A stretch of 64,000 nt of DNA from Chrysomallon squamiferum (lineage: Eukaryota > Mollusca > Gastropoda > Neomphalida > Peltospiridae): the NCBI GenBank assembly GCA_012295275.1, contig CM022668.1:10003541-10067540 (forward strand), read 5' to 3'. Made by a program: the position numbers and the translations under genes. Positions 10,440-23,056 of this stretch are shown piece after piece. The notes below the pieces were generated by a model. That model had not been told where the DNA came from. It made no database searches and saw only the letters and a list, made by a program, of their open reading frames with translations. Each line of letters starts with the position of its first letter. The stretch's first letter is position 1.

Positions 10440-10810
10440 ATAAACATTTCTGTTCTAACTTCATTTCTTTTCTTTCTTTTTCACTGAAAATAAACTTGAA
10501 GTAATCCACATGATTACATGTTATCCAAACCCGTACTTAGAGAGAGCACACCCCAGACACATCCCTGATAAACGAGTCACGCAACAGCAAACAGTAAATG
10601 TTTAAACGAGTCTAATTTCTACAGCTTAACATAACCGTGTCACGCTTTGAACTTGAATATAGTCTCCATTTGAGAAAGCAGCTCCTGCGCATCTGTAGCT
10701 TTGAATAGATACGTCACCTGTATATATGTTCAGAACACACCTCTAGTACTCTAGTAAGTGTATTTATAACTACCCTTGAAGAACGTGTATTTTATGAAAA
10801 AAGGAAAATA

Positions 10811-10842
<32 letters not shown>

Positions 10843-11001
10843 AAAAAGAAAAAAGGAAAAAAAAAGAAGAAAAAATAATAAACAAAAAAGAGAGTAAGAA
10901 ACAGAAAAAAGGAAAGAAAGTAAAAAATAAATGAATGAATGAATGAATAAACAAATTTACATAGTCAGTAATTAGATCATTTGTAGACAACTTATAATTA
11001 T

Positions 11002-11051
<50 letters not shown>

Positions 11052-11455
11052 AATAAAAAATAACAATTATATTCATATAATAAAAACAAAAATAAATAAA
11101 TAAACAATAAAGTATTATATATATATATTTTATTTATTTATTTATTTATTTATGGAATCCTATCTCGTCTTTACTGACAGAAAATTGACTGGTTCACTGT
11201 CATGTTAAAAAAAAAAATACTTCGATCGTTGCAGCAAAAGTAGATAATAGTCATTTTCACCGCAATTAGCATTTAAAACATATGAGAAAACCGAGACTAA
11301 CTAAACAAAGAGACAAAGCAGCACGCGCTAATGACCTCTGGGTCAAAGTAACTGCGAGTCTGACGTCACTTTGCAGTGTGGTTTTGCCGACCCGTCAGAG
11401 CGATTGTTTTGAAAAGCTCGGGTTATTTATGATTCTTGTTACCCAACACCACGTA
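10440..11455. other. Non-coding, simple repeats
   Basis: Holds (GAAA)n at 10812-10845, (GA)n at 10991-11047 and (TTTA)n at 11128-11152. About 10730-10795 resembles 28193-28255, so part of this stretch is a dispersed repeat found beside the receptor gene. No exon was recognised. Confidence 0.5.
11361..11368. promoter_or_regulatory. CRE-like palindrome TGACGTCA
   Basis: A perfect CRE octamer about 90 bases upstream of the candidate first exon at 11456, in a locally GC-richer patch. Binding is not shown by sequence alone. Confidence 0.3.
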
Positions 11456-11516
11456 ATGGCAGCCGATATTTTCAACGTGAATGGAAACGGGACGTCAAAT
11501 CGGAACAACGTCGAGT
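11456..11516 (+). CDS. Possible first coding exon of an unknown gene
   Basis: ATG at 11456 in a good start context (GTAATGGC) opens 20 codons (MAADIFNVNGNGTSNRNNVE) and runs into a GTAAGT donor at 11517. The preceding 200 bases are less AT-rich than their surroundings and hold a palindromic TGACGTCA (11361), which is a CRE/ATF site. No second exon was identified, so this rests on start, donor and promoter-like context only. Confidence 0.25.
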
Positions 11517-11551
11517 GTAAGTCTCGTAAATAACATCAACATAAATCAAGA

Positions 11552-11555
<4 letters not shown>

Positions 11556-11645
<90 letters not shown>
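11556..11645. repeat. (GA)n microsatellite
   Basis: A pure GA run of about 90 bases shortly after the candidate first-exon donor. Confidence 0.95.
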
Positions 11646-11648
<3 letters not shown>

Positions 11649-11823
11649 CTGTGAAAGCTGCAGAAAGTCACAAAAACTTATTTAGTTAGTGAGACGAAAG
11701 AATAATAAATAAATTTTAAATATATATAAAACATAAAAAAAGGAAAAGAAAATCCAACAAAAAAACAACAACTAAAAAACGCATTAAACTGTATGGTATA
11801 AGCAATTTTTACTATTATTATTA

Positions 11824-11856
<33 letters not shown>

Positions 11857-13590
11857 TTTTTCTAAAATGTATTTATTGTTGTCTTTAATCTACGAATATA
11901 CGTGTTTGTACATGTGATTGTATATATATATATATGTAAATGAAGGTAATTTACATGCACCTGCCTGTCCCTGTTTTAATTAAAAATCTCAGTATATCCA
12001 CTCATATTAAACAACAGCATATATCTAACCTGTATCTAGCATTAGCGAAATTAATCTTCCCGTTACTTTAATAAATGTAACAGCAGTGGTTATTTTGTTA
12101 GAGAATTTTACCAAATAAGATATATTTTTGTGCATGCGCGCATACACGTGCGTGCGTGTATTTTTTGTTGAGTTATCCTGCATGTTCGCTATGTAAAATA
12201 TGTGTATCTGTGTGTGTGCGTGTTTGTGTGTCTCTCTTTGCAGTATATGAATGTTTATATATACTTATTTGAAAATCCACTTTTATGACTTCAAACTTCA
12301 TCTTACAATATTTTTTTTATTTTTTTATTTTCGATGTTACATAAATATCTTACAACTACGGCGAGCGGACTGATAGACCCAGACTTGGAGACAGACACAC
12401 AGACAACAGACATATATTTATTCATCTCAGTCTTCCATTATAATGCACTAGTAGTTTAAATATTCCTCTTTTTTTTTTTTTTCTTCTAATGACGGTAATG
12501 CAAAACTTCAAGGTGCTATAAAACGGGTTCATTGCGGTTCATGTAGGTATCTGATTACTGTCGATTCTCGTCTGCGCTGTTTTCTCTTTAAACGCATTCC
12601 CTTGTGACATTGGACATTAATAATGATCTACTTTTAGAAAGCATTTTAATTGTCTCAAAGTTATTTTCAAAACTTCGTGCCTCTTCCATGGTTATTATTA
12701 CTGATTATTATTGGTTGTCTTTCGTTCTTGCTGCATACTAATTATTATTATTATTATTATTCAAATTTTGCTTTAATTTAAAGAGAGTCGCAGCAAAATG
12801 GTTGAAGCGCGGACCTGAAGTGTTATAATGTGTAGGATCTGTCCTCAAATTGCAGTTATTATTATTATTATCATTATTATTATCATTATCATTATCATTA
12901 TTATGATTATGATTATGATTATGATTATGATTATGATTATGATTATGATTATTATGATTATTATTTTTATTATTATTATTATATGTTATGTTTCTTTAAA
13001 GGGCAATGTCTCATAGACTAAAATGTATTCTGTTCACTGAATTTCAATGAAAAATGTGTTATTTTGTGAAATTAAAGTACATGTAGTTATAAATATACCA
13101 GCTCCACTCAAACTGTATGATGACAACTTTTTCTGAAGTGGACCGCACCGACAAAGTTGAGAATCACTGGCTTAAATGAGTAAGATTCAGTTATACATAA
13201 TTATATATCATGTGTTAGATTTGTTTTTAAAAAGTATATATCTATATCGATACTTACATCAGTCTGATGTCTGTCTGTCTTTCTATCTTTATGTCTGTCG
13301 TTCTATCTTTATAAAGGTAAAGAAAGAAAAACCAATAACAATAATAATGATAAAACTGAAAGAAAAAAAAAAAGAAAAAAGAAGCATCCAACAAACATTT
13401 GTCCTGAAATAGTTAATAGATTGTTTTATATAATACTGAAACACAAGGTTGGAAAAGTTGTTTTAACTTTTAAACTGTTTCGCATCTATAATAATAATCA
13501 TCACTATTCCTTAAGCAATACTGAGAAATTGCATTGTGAAGTTTAACAGCAATATTTTATAAGAACTGGTGAATAAAAAATGTACAACTA
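11646..13590. other. Non-coding AT-rich stretch with microsatellites
   Basis: Includes (TA)n at 11826-11853, a TG-rich patch at 12130-12230, and a compound (ATT)n/(ATG)n array at 12856-12981 that alone explains the 62-residue Ile/Met frame there. No exon with splice support was seen. Confidence 0.55.
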
Positions 13591-13594
13591 TAAA

Positions 13595-13911
13595 AAAGTA
13601 TTAAAAGAAGGCTAGAAATGATGTATTCTATGTAATGACGTAATCAACGCATTTTAAAACCTATATTCCTCTGGTGTGATTGTGATAATTAACTTATCAC
13701 ACAGACACTAATAAAAACCCACTGCAGTTTCACGTGGCTATTATGGTTCTACAGGAAGTGAACGATATTTTATCAGAAGAAAAGAAATAAAGAAATAAAA
13801 ATAAAAATAAACAACGGTATTTGTAAACCAGCTGGCATTGCATTAACCGGATCTGTATATATTTCAACAATAGTCTGTTAATTACAAGAGTGTGTGCACA
13901 CACACACACAC

Positions 13912-13946
<35 letters not shown>

Positions 13947-14240
13947 TCTGTCCGTATGTACATATAATTATCTATAATCTATATATTTATATATATGTAT
14001 ATATCTACATCTATATCTGTCTGTCCATAAAAAGGTATTAAAAGAAGGCTAGAAATGATGTATTCTATATAATGACGTAATCAACGCATTTTAAAACCTA
14101 TATGGGTCTGGTGTGATTGTGATAATTAACTTACCACACAACTGTGTATTAGATTAAGGACAGAAATGACGCCGTAATCTATTTAATGACGTAATCAAGG
14201 CATTTTAAAATCTATATGCGTCTGGTGTGATTCTTATAAT
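13595..14240. repeat. Three-copy ~95-bp repeat with TGACGTAATC
   Basis: Copies at about 13600-13695, 14036-14132 and 14160-14245. Each contains AATGACGTAATCAA, then a GCATTTTAAAA block, a CTGGTGTGATT block and ATAATTAACTTA. The TGACGTAA core resembles a CRE/ATF or bZIP site. The gap between the first and second copies holds TG/TA simple repeats and a (TATG)n run. Confidence 0.7.
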
Positions 14241-14263
14241 TAACTTATCTCTGTCAGTCAATT

Positions 14264-14264
14264 A

Positions 14265-14357
<93 letters not shown>
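14264..14357. repeat. (CT)n microsatellite
   Basis: CT run with one interruption, ending in a short C run and an (AT)n patch at 14398-14420. Confidence 0.95.
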
Positions 14358-14360
<3 letters not shown>

Positions 14361-14396
14361 CCCCCCTCTCGCTCTGTATCTATGTGTGTGTGTATG

Positions 14397-14427
<31 letters not shown>

Positions 14428-14719
14428 CTAGAGAGATAGCTGATACAGACAAATAAACAGATAGATAGTCAGACAGACAGCTATAACACTAATATCTTTC
14501 ACATAACAAAAACTAACCTGTCTACTTGTACCAGTGAACAACAAAACGGGCCACACTGAGATACACCAGTCTCAACGACTCAGTGCATAAAAGACTAATT
14601 CTTTCTAAACGCGTCGGAATTCATTTAAATAAAGTAATAAAACAACGTCAGCGCCTCCGTGTTGTATTTCAGTTTACCAGACGAACTGCTCTTGAAAACT
14701 ACAATAAAATAAAGATAAG

Positions 14720-14722
<3 letters not shown>

Positions 14723-14800
<78 letters not shown>
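14723..14800. repeat. (GA)n microsatellite
   Basis: Pure GA run. The block B' equivalent is the longer, interrupted GA tract at 50460-50690. Confidence 0.95.
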
Positions 14801-14805
<5 letters not shown>

Positions 14806-15269
14806 ATAATAACAACAACAACAGCAAAAACAATAAAGCAGAGGTAAAAGTAACAAAGAAAGAAAATGCTAAACAGATAAAAAAATACTTCGTTGTGTAG
14901 AAAATAGCACTTCCAACAAAATTTACTTAATTCTTTAAAAGTGTCGTGTAAATCACTTTGGCGGAGAAAAGCGCGAGACCGCACGAGCCAGGTGGAAAGC
15001 GGAAGTAGGGCAGGATCCCATAATAGGATCAAAGGCTGACGGTATAAACCAGTTTTCGTTACGGAGCCGAAGTCGATCTTGTTGTTTCAGTGATATAAAA
15101 ATATCCGTCACGAAGTTATTTGATAATGGACATTTAAATTTCCAGTGTGTTGATTACATTTATCAGCTTTTTTCTTTCTTCTTTTCTTTCATTAATGCTT
15201 TCTTTTTTTATTTGCTTTTATATATATATATATACATATGGTTGTTTTTTACTGTTTGGTAGTACGTGC

Positions 15270-15295
15270 CAGATAATAATAATAATAATAATAAT

Positions 15296-15340
<45 letters not shown>

Positions 15341-15665
15341 AATATGATAGTAAGATTAGTAATAATGAAGATGATAATTAGATGAAGAAAGAAACAGTAC
15401 TAACACAGTAATAGTAAATCTGATTTAATTAAATTATCAGAATGACACATCTTGAAAAATAAAATTTCTGTTGGAAATTTTCAGAAAAGGAATGAATAAA
15501 CTAAAATAATTTAAAAACAAAAAATTAAAATATAAAAATAAATAACAATAATTGATAATAAATAAATAAATAAACAAATAAATAAATAAATAAACAAACA
15601 AATAAATAAATAAATAAATAAATAAACAAACAAATAAATAAATAAATAAATAAATAAACAAGTTA
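15270..15665. repeat. (AAT)n/(AAC)n and (AAAT)n/(AAAC)n patches
   Basis: 15273-15341 is AAT then AAC triplets. 15540-15662 is a mixed (AAAT)n/(AAAC)n array, which explains the Leu/Phe/Ile-rich open frame on the minus strand. Confidence 0.85.
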
Positions 15666-15764
15666 TTTATTTTAGTAAAATTAATTATCAATTTTGTGGT
15701 CCCTGTTCTTAACCGAACGATTCCGAGAGCGTTGACAACGTGTTTCATTGATGTTTCACACATT

Positions 15765-16317
15765 ATTGTTTAAAATAACAACAGAATATTGTTCCAAGTT
15801 TATCGGTATGTTAACCCTTAGCATCTGAAAAACATGCCCTAGGGCACTTAAACTGGAATAAAAATATTTAAAGTGTCAAAAGCCATCGAGTGGAAACGAC
15901 AATGAATAACCGCCGATTGTCAAACCTAATGTTTTCCTCTTTATACTTGTTTGTTGTAGCTGCACTGAAGATTTGTATTCACCACTAACAAATAATGAAT
16001 CTGTTCCCACTGTAACACGCCACCTAGTTGTTAGTTAATCCCATCAGGGGGCGCCACCTGCACTTTAAAGCAGGAGATAAGATTGAGAATGCGAATTGAA
16101 AAGCAAGCTGAATAGAGGTGTGGTACTCGTTACAAGGCTGAATCAGTATCGCTTTGAGCGCTTTTCATTGTATGAAGAGAGAGATGCGACCGTTCCAACA
16201 TACTGTTACACTCTGAAAATAACTTTTAACTTTAGTCTTGGTACAGACTCACTGATATTCCACGGAAGAAAAGATGTAAAAATATATTAAAGTATATTAG
16301 TTCACATGTTCTTATAG

Positions 16318-16319
<2 letters not shown>
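15765..16319. other. Non-repetitive stretch, no gene recognised
   Basis: More even base composition than its neighbours. A 64-codon plus-strand frame (16096-16290) has no splice sites, signal or family resemblance and is not called. Confidence 0.4.

Positions 16320-16411
<92 letters not shown>
16320..16411. repeat. (GA)n microsatellite
   Basis: Pure GA run of about 90 bases. Confidence 0.95.
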
Positions 16412-16414
<3 letters not shown>

Positions 16415-17148
16415 AGAAAGAGAAAAAAAACTAAAATTATTAACGAGATAAAGAAAAAAAATCCCAGACTGAGACTTCTAATCTCTCTATCTCTCTCTCC
16501 AAATAATTTATATCAAGAAATTTGCTGCAGTAATTTAGGTAACAAAACTCGATTCTGAAAACATACGATTTATCGAAATTAAAAAAAAAAAATTACCTTT
16601 AACTTTTGTTATCTCTCAACCCAGTTTTCGCAATCCTCTCTTCTTGACTAAATTTCCATAAGTCTTTTCATCAAAACAGCTCGACTTATTCCAACACAAT
16701 GTCGAACGATAAACACGTACAGTCCAACCACTTAAAAAAACTCACTTCCAAGTAACTAGAAATATCACCAATGTTAACGCTGTCCGGCCATGTTTAGCTG
16801 AGCATGCGCGAAGAAGAGAGGATAACTCTATCGAATGAAAAGGCAAAGGATGAAGTTTAGATAGGAGGCTTAGAAGTTTCATACAGAACGGTGAAGAAAA
16901 GTGTTTGCATAACCCGGGCACACCATGTTACGTAGTTTAAACGTGTGTGCGTGCGTGTGAGTAAGAATATAATTAGTTATAAGAACATGTTGTCAAACAA
17001 TTATTGAATAATTATTTTAAAGGTTAGCAAATATCGTGACGTTTTAAGAAAACCGCTTTAAGAAAATAAATTCTCAAAATAGTATCTCTCCAAAAAGGGA
17101 AAAAAAAAGAAAAAGAAGAAAACACACACACACGCACGCACGCACACA

Positions 17149-17182
<34 letters not shown>

Positions 17183-17750
17183 AAAGAACAACGCAACAAT
17201 GAAGTAACTAAATAGATAGGTAATAATAATAATAATAATAATAATAATCAAAATAAGAATCAAAGTCTAACGTTAAAAATCTGTTTTCGTTATGGAGCCG
17301 AAGTCGATCTTTTTGTTTCAGTGATATAAAAATATCAGTCACGTAAATTATTTGATAACGGACATTTAAATTATAAATATTATGACTTCATATATTAGGT
17401 ATTAATAAATCAGTAATTATAAATAAATGAATACAAAAAATGATGATGATGATATAAAAATGCCCATCACAAATTAAATCATTTGAGGATGAACATTTAA
17501 ATTTTAAATGCATGGTCTTCATATATTTATTATTAATTAAACAAATAAATAAATAAATAAATAAATAAATAAAGTACAACGAATGAAAAACATCAACCAC
17601 TCGAAATTAAACAAAATATAAACACGGACTCTTTAAAATATAATTAAAATGTTAATAAGTAAAGAAATAATGTAATGTCTTACCAGAATTTTGCTTTACC
17701 GTGCGCACTAAATAAAATTTACTGATTGCACAGGTAAAAATAAAGACGGG
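16412..17750. other. Non-coding with a dispersed ~90-bp repeat
   Basis: 17284-17375 repeats 15052-15140 (GGAGCCGAAGTCGATCTT, then CAGTGATATAAAAATATC and GACATTTAAATT). A weaker third copy lies at 17450-17510. Also holds (CA)n at 17121-17165, (AAT)n at 17222-17248 and (AAAT)n at 17541-17572. No exon was seen. Confidence 0.6.
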
Positions 17751-17849
17751 GATTAATTACCTGGACGAGTCTATTTACAAAAACAGAGTACAGAGGTTGT
17801 CATAAACGACATTCGCACGTTTAGATTATTAGCTGACTGTTTACAATAC

Positions 17850-18290
17850 CAAAGGGATTAACATGAGGGGATTATCGTCAAAGTTAATCGGATAATCCTG
17901 TTCGGAGCAACCCCCTGGAAATCGATGTTGTCATATTTATACTGGATAACAATAACTGGAATTAGATTTAAACGATAAACAACATAAGTGTATGAAGTAA
18001 TAGGGTTGTTTTTATTATTCTTTATTATTTTTGACACGCGTGGCATAATAGATTAACACACACAAGATAACACAGATAATTGTTACAGTAATCTAGCTAG
18101 AGCTTTACAAACGAAATCCGTGGTTTTTAAACAGAGATGTTCAGCTCATTAAAGTTTCCTTTATTATTAAAAACTGTTAAGCATAAAAATTGTATTTAGA
18201 AAACAACAACAAAACGACAAATATCAGGAATATTTTTTCTATACATTATTTTGGAATAAGACTTCTATAGGTTGAAATATATCATTAATG
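17850..18290. other. 3' flank of the left nSTAND3 gene, no exon seen
   Basis: Duplicated in block C' (39030-39510) with about 90% similarity. No open frame with family resemblance. Confidence 0.4.
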
Positions 18291-18620
18291 TTTTTTAAAA
18301 TAAAACTTTTATTTAGATTCAAAAGTAAGTTATCTTTACTGTATAATATTTAAAAATAATACCTTTATTTAGTTTCAAATATAGACAGCATTTTTGCAAA
18401 AAGTCATAATTATTGTACAATATGTATATATACATATCTTTTATTTACATTCAATTATAGAAAGTATTTGCGTAAAAGTTTATTATTGTACAATATATAA
18501 ATAACTTTTATTTACATTCAAATATAGAAAGTATTTGTGTAAAAGTTATTATTATTGTACGATATATAGATAACTTTCATTTACATTCAAACATAGAAAG
18601 TATTTGTCTGTAAATCCACA
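18290..18620. repeat. ~68-bp tandem repeat at the 3' end of the left nSTAND3 gene
   Basis: About five units containing ACTTTTATTTACATTCAAA followed by TAGAAAGTATTTG and TAAAAGTTATTATT. The unit at 18570-18610 is the coding end of the gene (SMFECK-stop). The others lie in the 3' flank and repeat the same coding-derived words. A related array lies at 39530-39680 in the right copy. Confidence 0.7.
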
Positions 18621-20582
18621 GACTTGTTTCATCGTAACACCATTTTAACATAGTTTTAGCCAGATCACGAGCGGTAAAACCTGCAGCGTTTGCTACATCA
18701 ACTACACCAGCAGCCAACAGAACACCCACATTATACATATAGCCCCACTCTGCTGCTTCGTGGAGAAGGGAGTTGCCGTCGTTGTTTAGAATGGTTACAT
18801 CAGCACCTTTCATTAACAACATTATCAAATTTTCTGGCTGGTTGAATTCTACACAAATATGTGCTGCTGTATTTCCGTCTTCGTCACGAAGGTTAACGCA
18901 GCATCCATTTTCAAGGAGGACGTCGACTACATTACAAGATGAAACTGTTCGGTCACTGGCTTGGTTAACTGTTGTAGGTGTTTTAAAATCTTTCAGCCGA
19001 ACTGATTCATATGCCTCTGCTTCTTGTGAACGAAGCATTGTGAGGGCTTCGAGCATGTCGTATAATGAGCCGTCTGACGTACTTAACGTCTTCAGAAGAT
19101 CATGCATATATCCTGCCGCATCATGTAACTTGTTCAAAACTGCGAAATGAAGAGGACTGGCCCCGTCTCTTGACGTAACATTGGCTCGTCCTCCTCTGGC
19201 TAGAAGACTTTGTAAGATTTCAGTGTGATGAAAGAATGCCGCAACATGCATTGCTGTGTAATGACCGTCTCCGTAATTCGGGTCAGCGCCTTTGTCCAGC
19301 AGAAAATCGACAACGTCTTGTTTCCCATCTGAGCAGGCGCTTGATGAGCGGAGTGATTCCGTTGTCGTATTCACAGTTAATATCTACACCTGCCTTGAGA
19401 AAAACGTCCATCAGATGCAGTGCACCGACCTCTGCTGCCAGGTGTAATGTAGTCTTTCCTTTTTTGTTTCTCCATTTAGGAGAACTGCCTTTGTTCAAAA
19501 GTAACTCAACATTTTTGTCTAATCCTGCCATCCTGGCGTAGTAAGGAGCTGTTTGGTTGTTAGAATCGACACAGTCTGGATTCACCTCATTGTCCAGTAG
19601 TACTTGAAGTACGTCCAGATTTTGACGAATGGCTGCATGATGTAAGCAAGTCTGTCCTTTGTTGTCCAGCAGATGAGGATCCGCCTTTAGTTCCAGTAAT
19701 GTTGATACGCTATCCGCGTGTTGGTTTAGTGTAGCGAAATGTAAAGGTGTTCGTCCTGTTTAGGTCCTGATGGTTGACATTTCCTCCAGCTTCTTGTAAA
19801 ACTTTGAGAATTGTACTTGACCCATTCATTGCAGCGAGTGACATAGCCGTCCGTCCTAATTTATTAGGTGTGTTTACATCAGCTCCCAGACTGACGAGAT
19901 ATTCCGATTCTTTTTCCCTGTTATACATAACTGCTGTGAGCAAAACAGAGAAACCGTCATTGTCTTGACTATTTATGTCTGCTCCGCTCTCAACTAGATA
20001 TACCACTAAGTGTATGCCTACATGTACTGCTACATGCAAAGGAGTTAATCCGTCTTGGTTCTTTACTTCAGGCTTTGCTCCAGATTTCAAGAGTTCTTTC
20101 ATTGTAGAACCGTCAATAGCGAGACAAGCGTCGTGCAGAGGACTATTCAATTCTCTGTCTAAACTGTTTACATTGGTTTTGTGTTCTACTAGTAATTTTA
20201 TTATCACTGGGAAGCCATATAGTGACGCGATGTGAAGAACAGTTTTACCATTTGCCTCCGTGCATTCTGGGTCGACGCCTTTTTCCAAGAGAAACCTGAC
20301 TGCCATGACCTCGCCACAGCGAGCTGCTCTGTGTAACAGAACGGCAAAAAGATCAGATTTCACATCTACTCGTCTGGAGAAAAGAAAACTAGCTATGTCA
20401 AAACTTCTCGCTAGTGAGTATCTTCGGAAATCTTTGTAAACTACAGGACAGGGTCCTTTAAGGTCAGATCCACTGCGCACTAAATACTGTATGACGTCGC
20501 TTTTATTATAATGTAAAGACAGTTGAAAAGCAGTCAAAGACAAATGATTTTTTAAAGTCAGTTCTGATCCTTTTTCTATCAA
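18577..20582 (-). pseudogene. Ankyrin-repeat tail, interrupted (left copy)
   Basis: Continues in the same frame after the TAA at 20586 with about ten ankyrin repeats (TVLHIASLYG, SPLHDACLAI, TPLHVAVHVG and others). The frame changes near 19760, where one extra A precedes ACACC, and near 19344, where one extra C follows ATCAAG; the right copy lacks the latter. Frames are otherwise open to a natural end ...LSMFECK with the stop at 18577. Repeats are well conserved between breaks, so decay is recent. Confidence 0.7.
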
Positions 20583-20585
20583 ATA

Positions 20586-23056
20586 TTATAAGAATTTGAC
20601 TGAATTATGTTCTGCTGCGATGTGGAGAGGAGTGTCTCCAGATTTGTTTGGAACATTCAGTTTGGCTCCAGCCTCCACCAACTTTACAACAGATTCTAAA
20701 TGTTCAGCCCTGACTGCCAAATGTAAAGATGAGTTTCCATCCACGTCTGCTGCGTTAGGATCCCCACCTTTCTGTAGCAGGTATCCGACCACGTCAGCGA
20801 TGTTGTTCTCAGCTGCAAGATGCAACGGCGTCTGCTTCTTTTCGTTCACAGCAGTTATGTCAAGTCCTAGATTCACAAGAAAAGCTGTGGATTCCACACA
20901 TCCGTGTCTTGATGCTGTGTGTAATAGGTTTTCACTGTGACTCACTGATGTCTTGCAGGCTGGATTACTGCCAATGATTTCTTTCAGGATGTCGGCATCA
21001 TCGTGTGCAGCGGCCAGAAAAGCACAAAGTCCAGAGTTTCCAGGTGTAACGTGATTTGTTAATTGTCTAAAGAGATCGCCAGCTCGGATTTCGACACTGC
21101 TGGGAAGTGTGAGTGGTCGATGTCTCCTTCGCAGTGTTTTTCTGAGTCCTCCGTGACACTGCAGTAGTAACTGTCTGAGAGCGTGACGAAGAACCGATTG
21201 ATTAGTCTCTAACTGACAAAGTCGATGAATGAGAAAACGTGAAATCTTTCCATTTCCTTTTTCTAACGCCAGATACAGCATGGATCCCAAATCGTCAACG
21301 TTCAGATCAGCATCAGTTTTGCACTTCAGCAGATATTCAAACATGGACATATCGTCTGACTTCGACAGAGCAGCAGCAGCCAGTGACGTCACAGTTGGAA
21401 CAGTGCCACACTTCAATAAAGATGTTATTGTGTCAGAGTTTCCTGTGAAGCAAGAGACATCGAGAATTTCGCCGCGCTGGTTGGTAATAACACTGTCGGT
21501 TGATTCGCAGACAGCTTTCACAAAATGTCTGGAAAGACTACGACAGTCTTCAGCAACAGCAACACTTGTCGTTGACGATGTCGATAATGAAATGCTCTCA
21601 CGAACAGGACTGAGATCTGGGAGATCAAAATTGTATTTTTCAAAACTAAACAAGGGAGTATATAAGTGATTTCCAGAAAAATGAAAGCATTTGCCTTGTT
21701 CTAAATCAGACCACAAAGCATTGACCTGTTCTTTATAAAAAAAACTGCAGATAGAGTCTTTCTTTATTTCAAGTGTCTGTGATAAGACTTTGTTTGGGAC
21801 AACCGATTTCCAGAATTCCTCTGTCAAATATTTAACGAATTCTTCATCTTTTAACGATCGGTGTGAAAGAATAAGTCTTGCGCTGGACGACATCAACAAA
21901 TCTGTAAACCTTTCAGCAAGAACTGGAAAGTTTTTCCTCTCAACTGTTACAACGACGTCGTCTTTCTTAGCCACACCAGGTGTAATGATATATTCAAGAA
22001 GCAACATCGCCGGACATATGAGGAGTCCTTGCTTCTGATACTCTGATATAAACTGCAGGAATAATGTATCAAATATGGATTGGTGAATAAACGTGTATTC
22101 TCCCGCCTCTTTGTTGTGTGTCAAGTACAATCCACACAAAGAGTTGGCCGAAGCTTTCATCTGACCTAGAGAAACATCTCTGTTTATTTTACACACGTGC
22201 TTCAGTTTACTGATCAAGTTTAGGATATGTGATGAATCTTCGAATGGGTCCAGAGAATCATCTTTTAAAACCCCATCTTTGAAGCACATAATGAGTAGTA
22301 CCAGGTACTGGCACTGACTTAGCTCCGACCTATCTTCTTTAAGCATGGCAAACTGATCATTGAGAAATTCTACAGGCTTTTTAAAGAATTCCACTCCACG
22401 CTTCTGAGCGTTCTCTGAGCTGATGAAAAAAGTACAGCACTGCGGGAAACCAAGTTCTTGAAATGTTTCCAGTACTGCTTCATCTTTTTCTTCTTCTTTC
22501 ATGTGTACCCCGCTGCAATTTAGGTGTCTGTCCAGAATGTTTCTCTTCTCCTCAGGCGTCAGATGCATATCTTCACCATGCAGGTCAATCAAATGTTTCT
22601 TATTGAAGATGGCAAAATCACGAAGACTTTGCTTACAATCTGAAAATATCTGTGTCCTGAACGTGATTATTACCTTCATGAATCCAGAATCAACAAAAGA
22701 CCAGATGGTTTCAAATTTCCTTTCCCATACTTGCTGAAACTCGGACACAAGATTGCTCTTACCAAAAATGTCATCAATCAGAACAATTATCTTTTCTCTC
22801 GGCTTCTGCTTGACCAGACGTTTAGGTCTCGGGATGTCTTCGAACTGAGAAGGATCAGTCACTAAAACAGGCTGAGTTTGTTCTCGATTTACAATTTGTT
22901 CCATAAGATTAAAACTCAGAGTTGTCTTCCCTGATCCCGGACTTCCTATGATGACGACAATGCCAAGGTTGGCGAGTATTTCTTCTGCCATTCTGAATGC
23001 CCTGATCGGAACAAAGGTTTTGTGGTTGATGTGTTGAATTCGAGTCGAAGCATTCC
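20586..23056 (-). CDS. nSTAND3 NTPase with first ankyrin repeats (open part, left copy)
   Basis: From a splice acceptor at 23057 the frame is open through internal Met 22991 (MAEEILANLG) to TAA at 20586, 801 residues from that Met. Walker A is GSPGSGKTT (residues 16-24), Walker B IIVLIDDI (68-75), and a sensor-like VIITFRTQ lies near 107-114. The segment upstream of the Met (KTFVPIRAF) fits the normal start of nSTAND3 domains, as do LTPEEKRNILDRHL and FPQCCTFF further on. Ankyrin repeats start near residue 650 (TPLHLAAENN, SSLHLAVRAEH, TPLHIAAEHN). A helical middle section separates the two. It could work as a short-tailed NTPase. Confidence 0.75.

Larger units (their letters stand above)
13670..15760. 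repeat. Block B, left copy (pairs with 49700-51110)
   Basis: Direct similarity to 49700-51110 in the same order: the CTGGTGTGATT segment, the AACTAACCTGTCTACTTGTA segment (14511; right 50250), the GA microsatellite (14723-14800), and the AAAT-rich stretch ending in a CCGAGAGCGTTGACAACG segment. No coding exon is supported in either copy. Confidence 0.75.

Noticed and set aside
13730-13963. 77-codon minus-strand frame over TATG repeats
   Set aside because: Driven by (TATG)n and CA runs; block B' does not preserve it.
16096-16290. 64-codon plus-strand frame
   Set aside because: No domain, signal, splice sites or paralogue; length is within chance expectation.
18773-22737. Plus-strand frames opposite the STAND genes
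   Set aside because: Antisense shadows of the long minus-strand coding exons; the duplicate copy changes them without regard to their frame.
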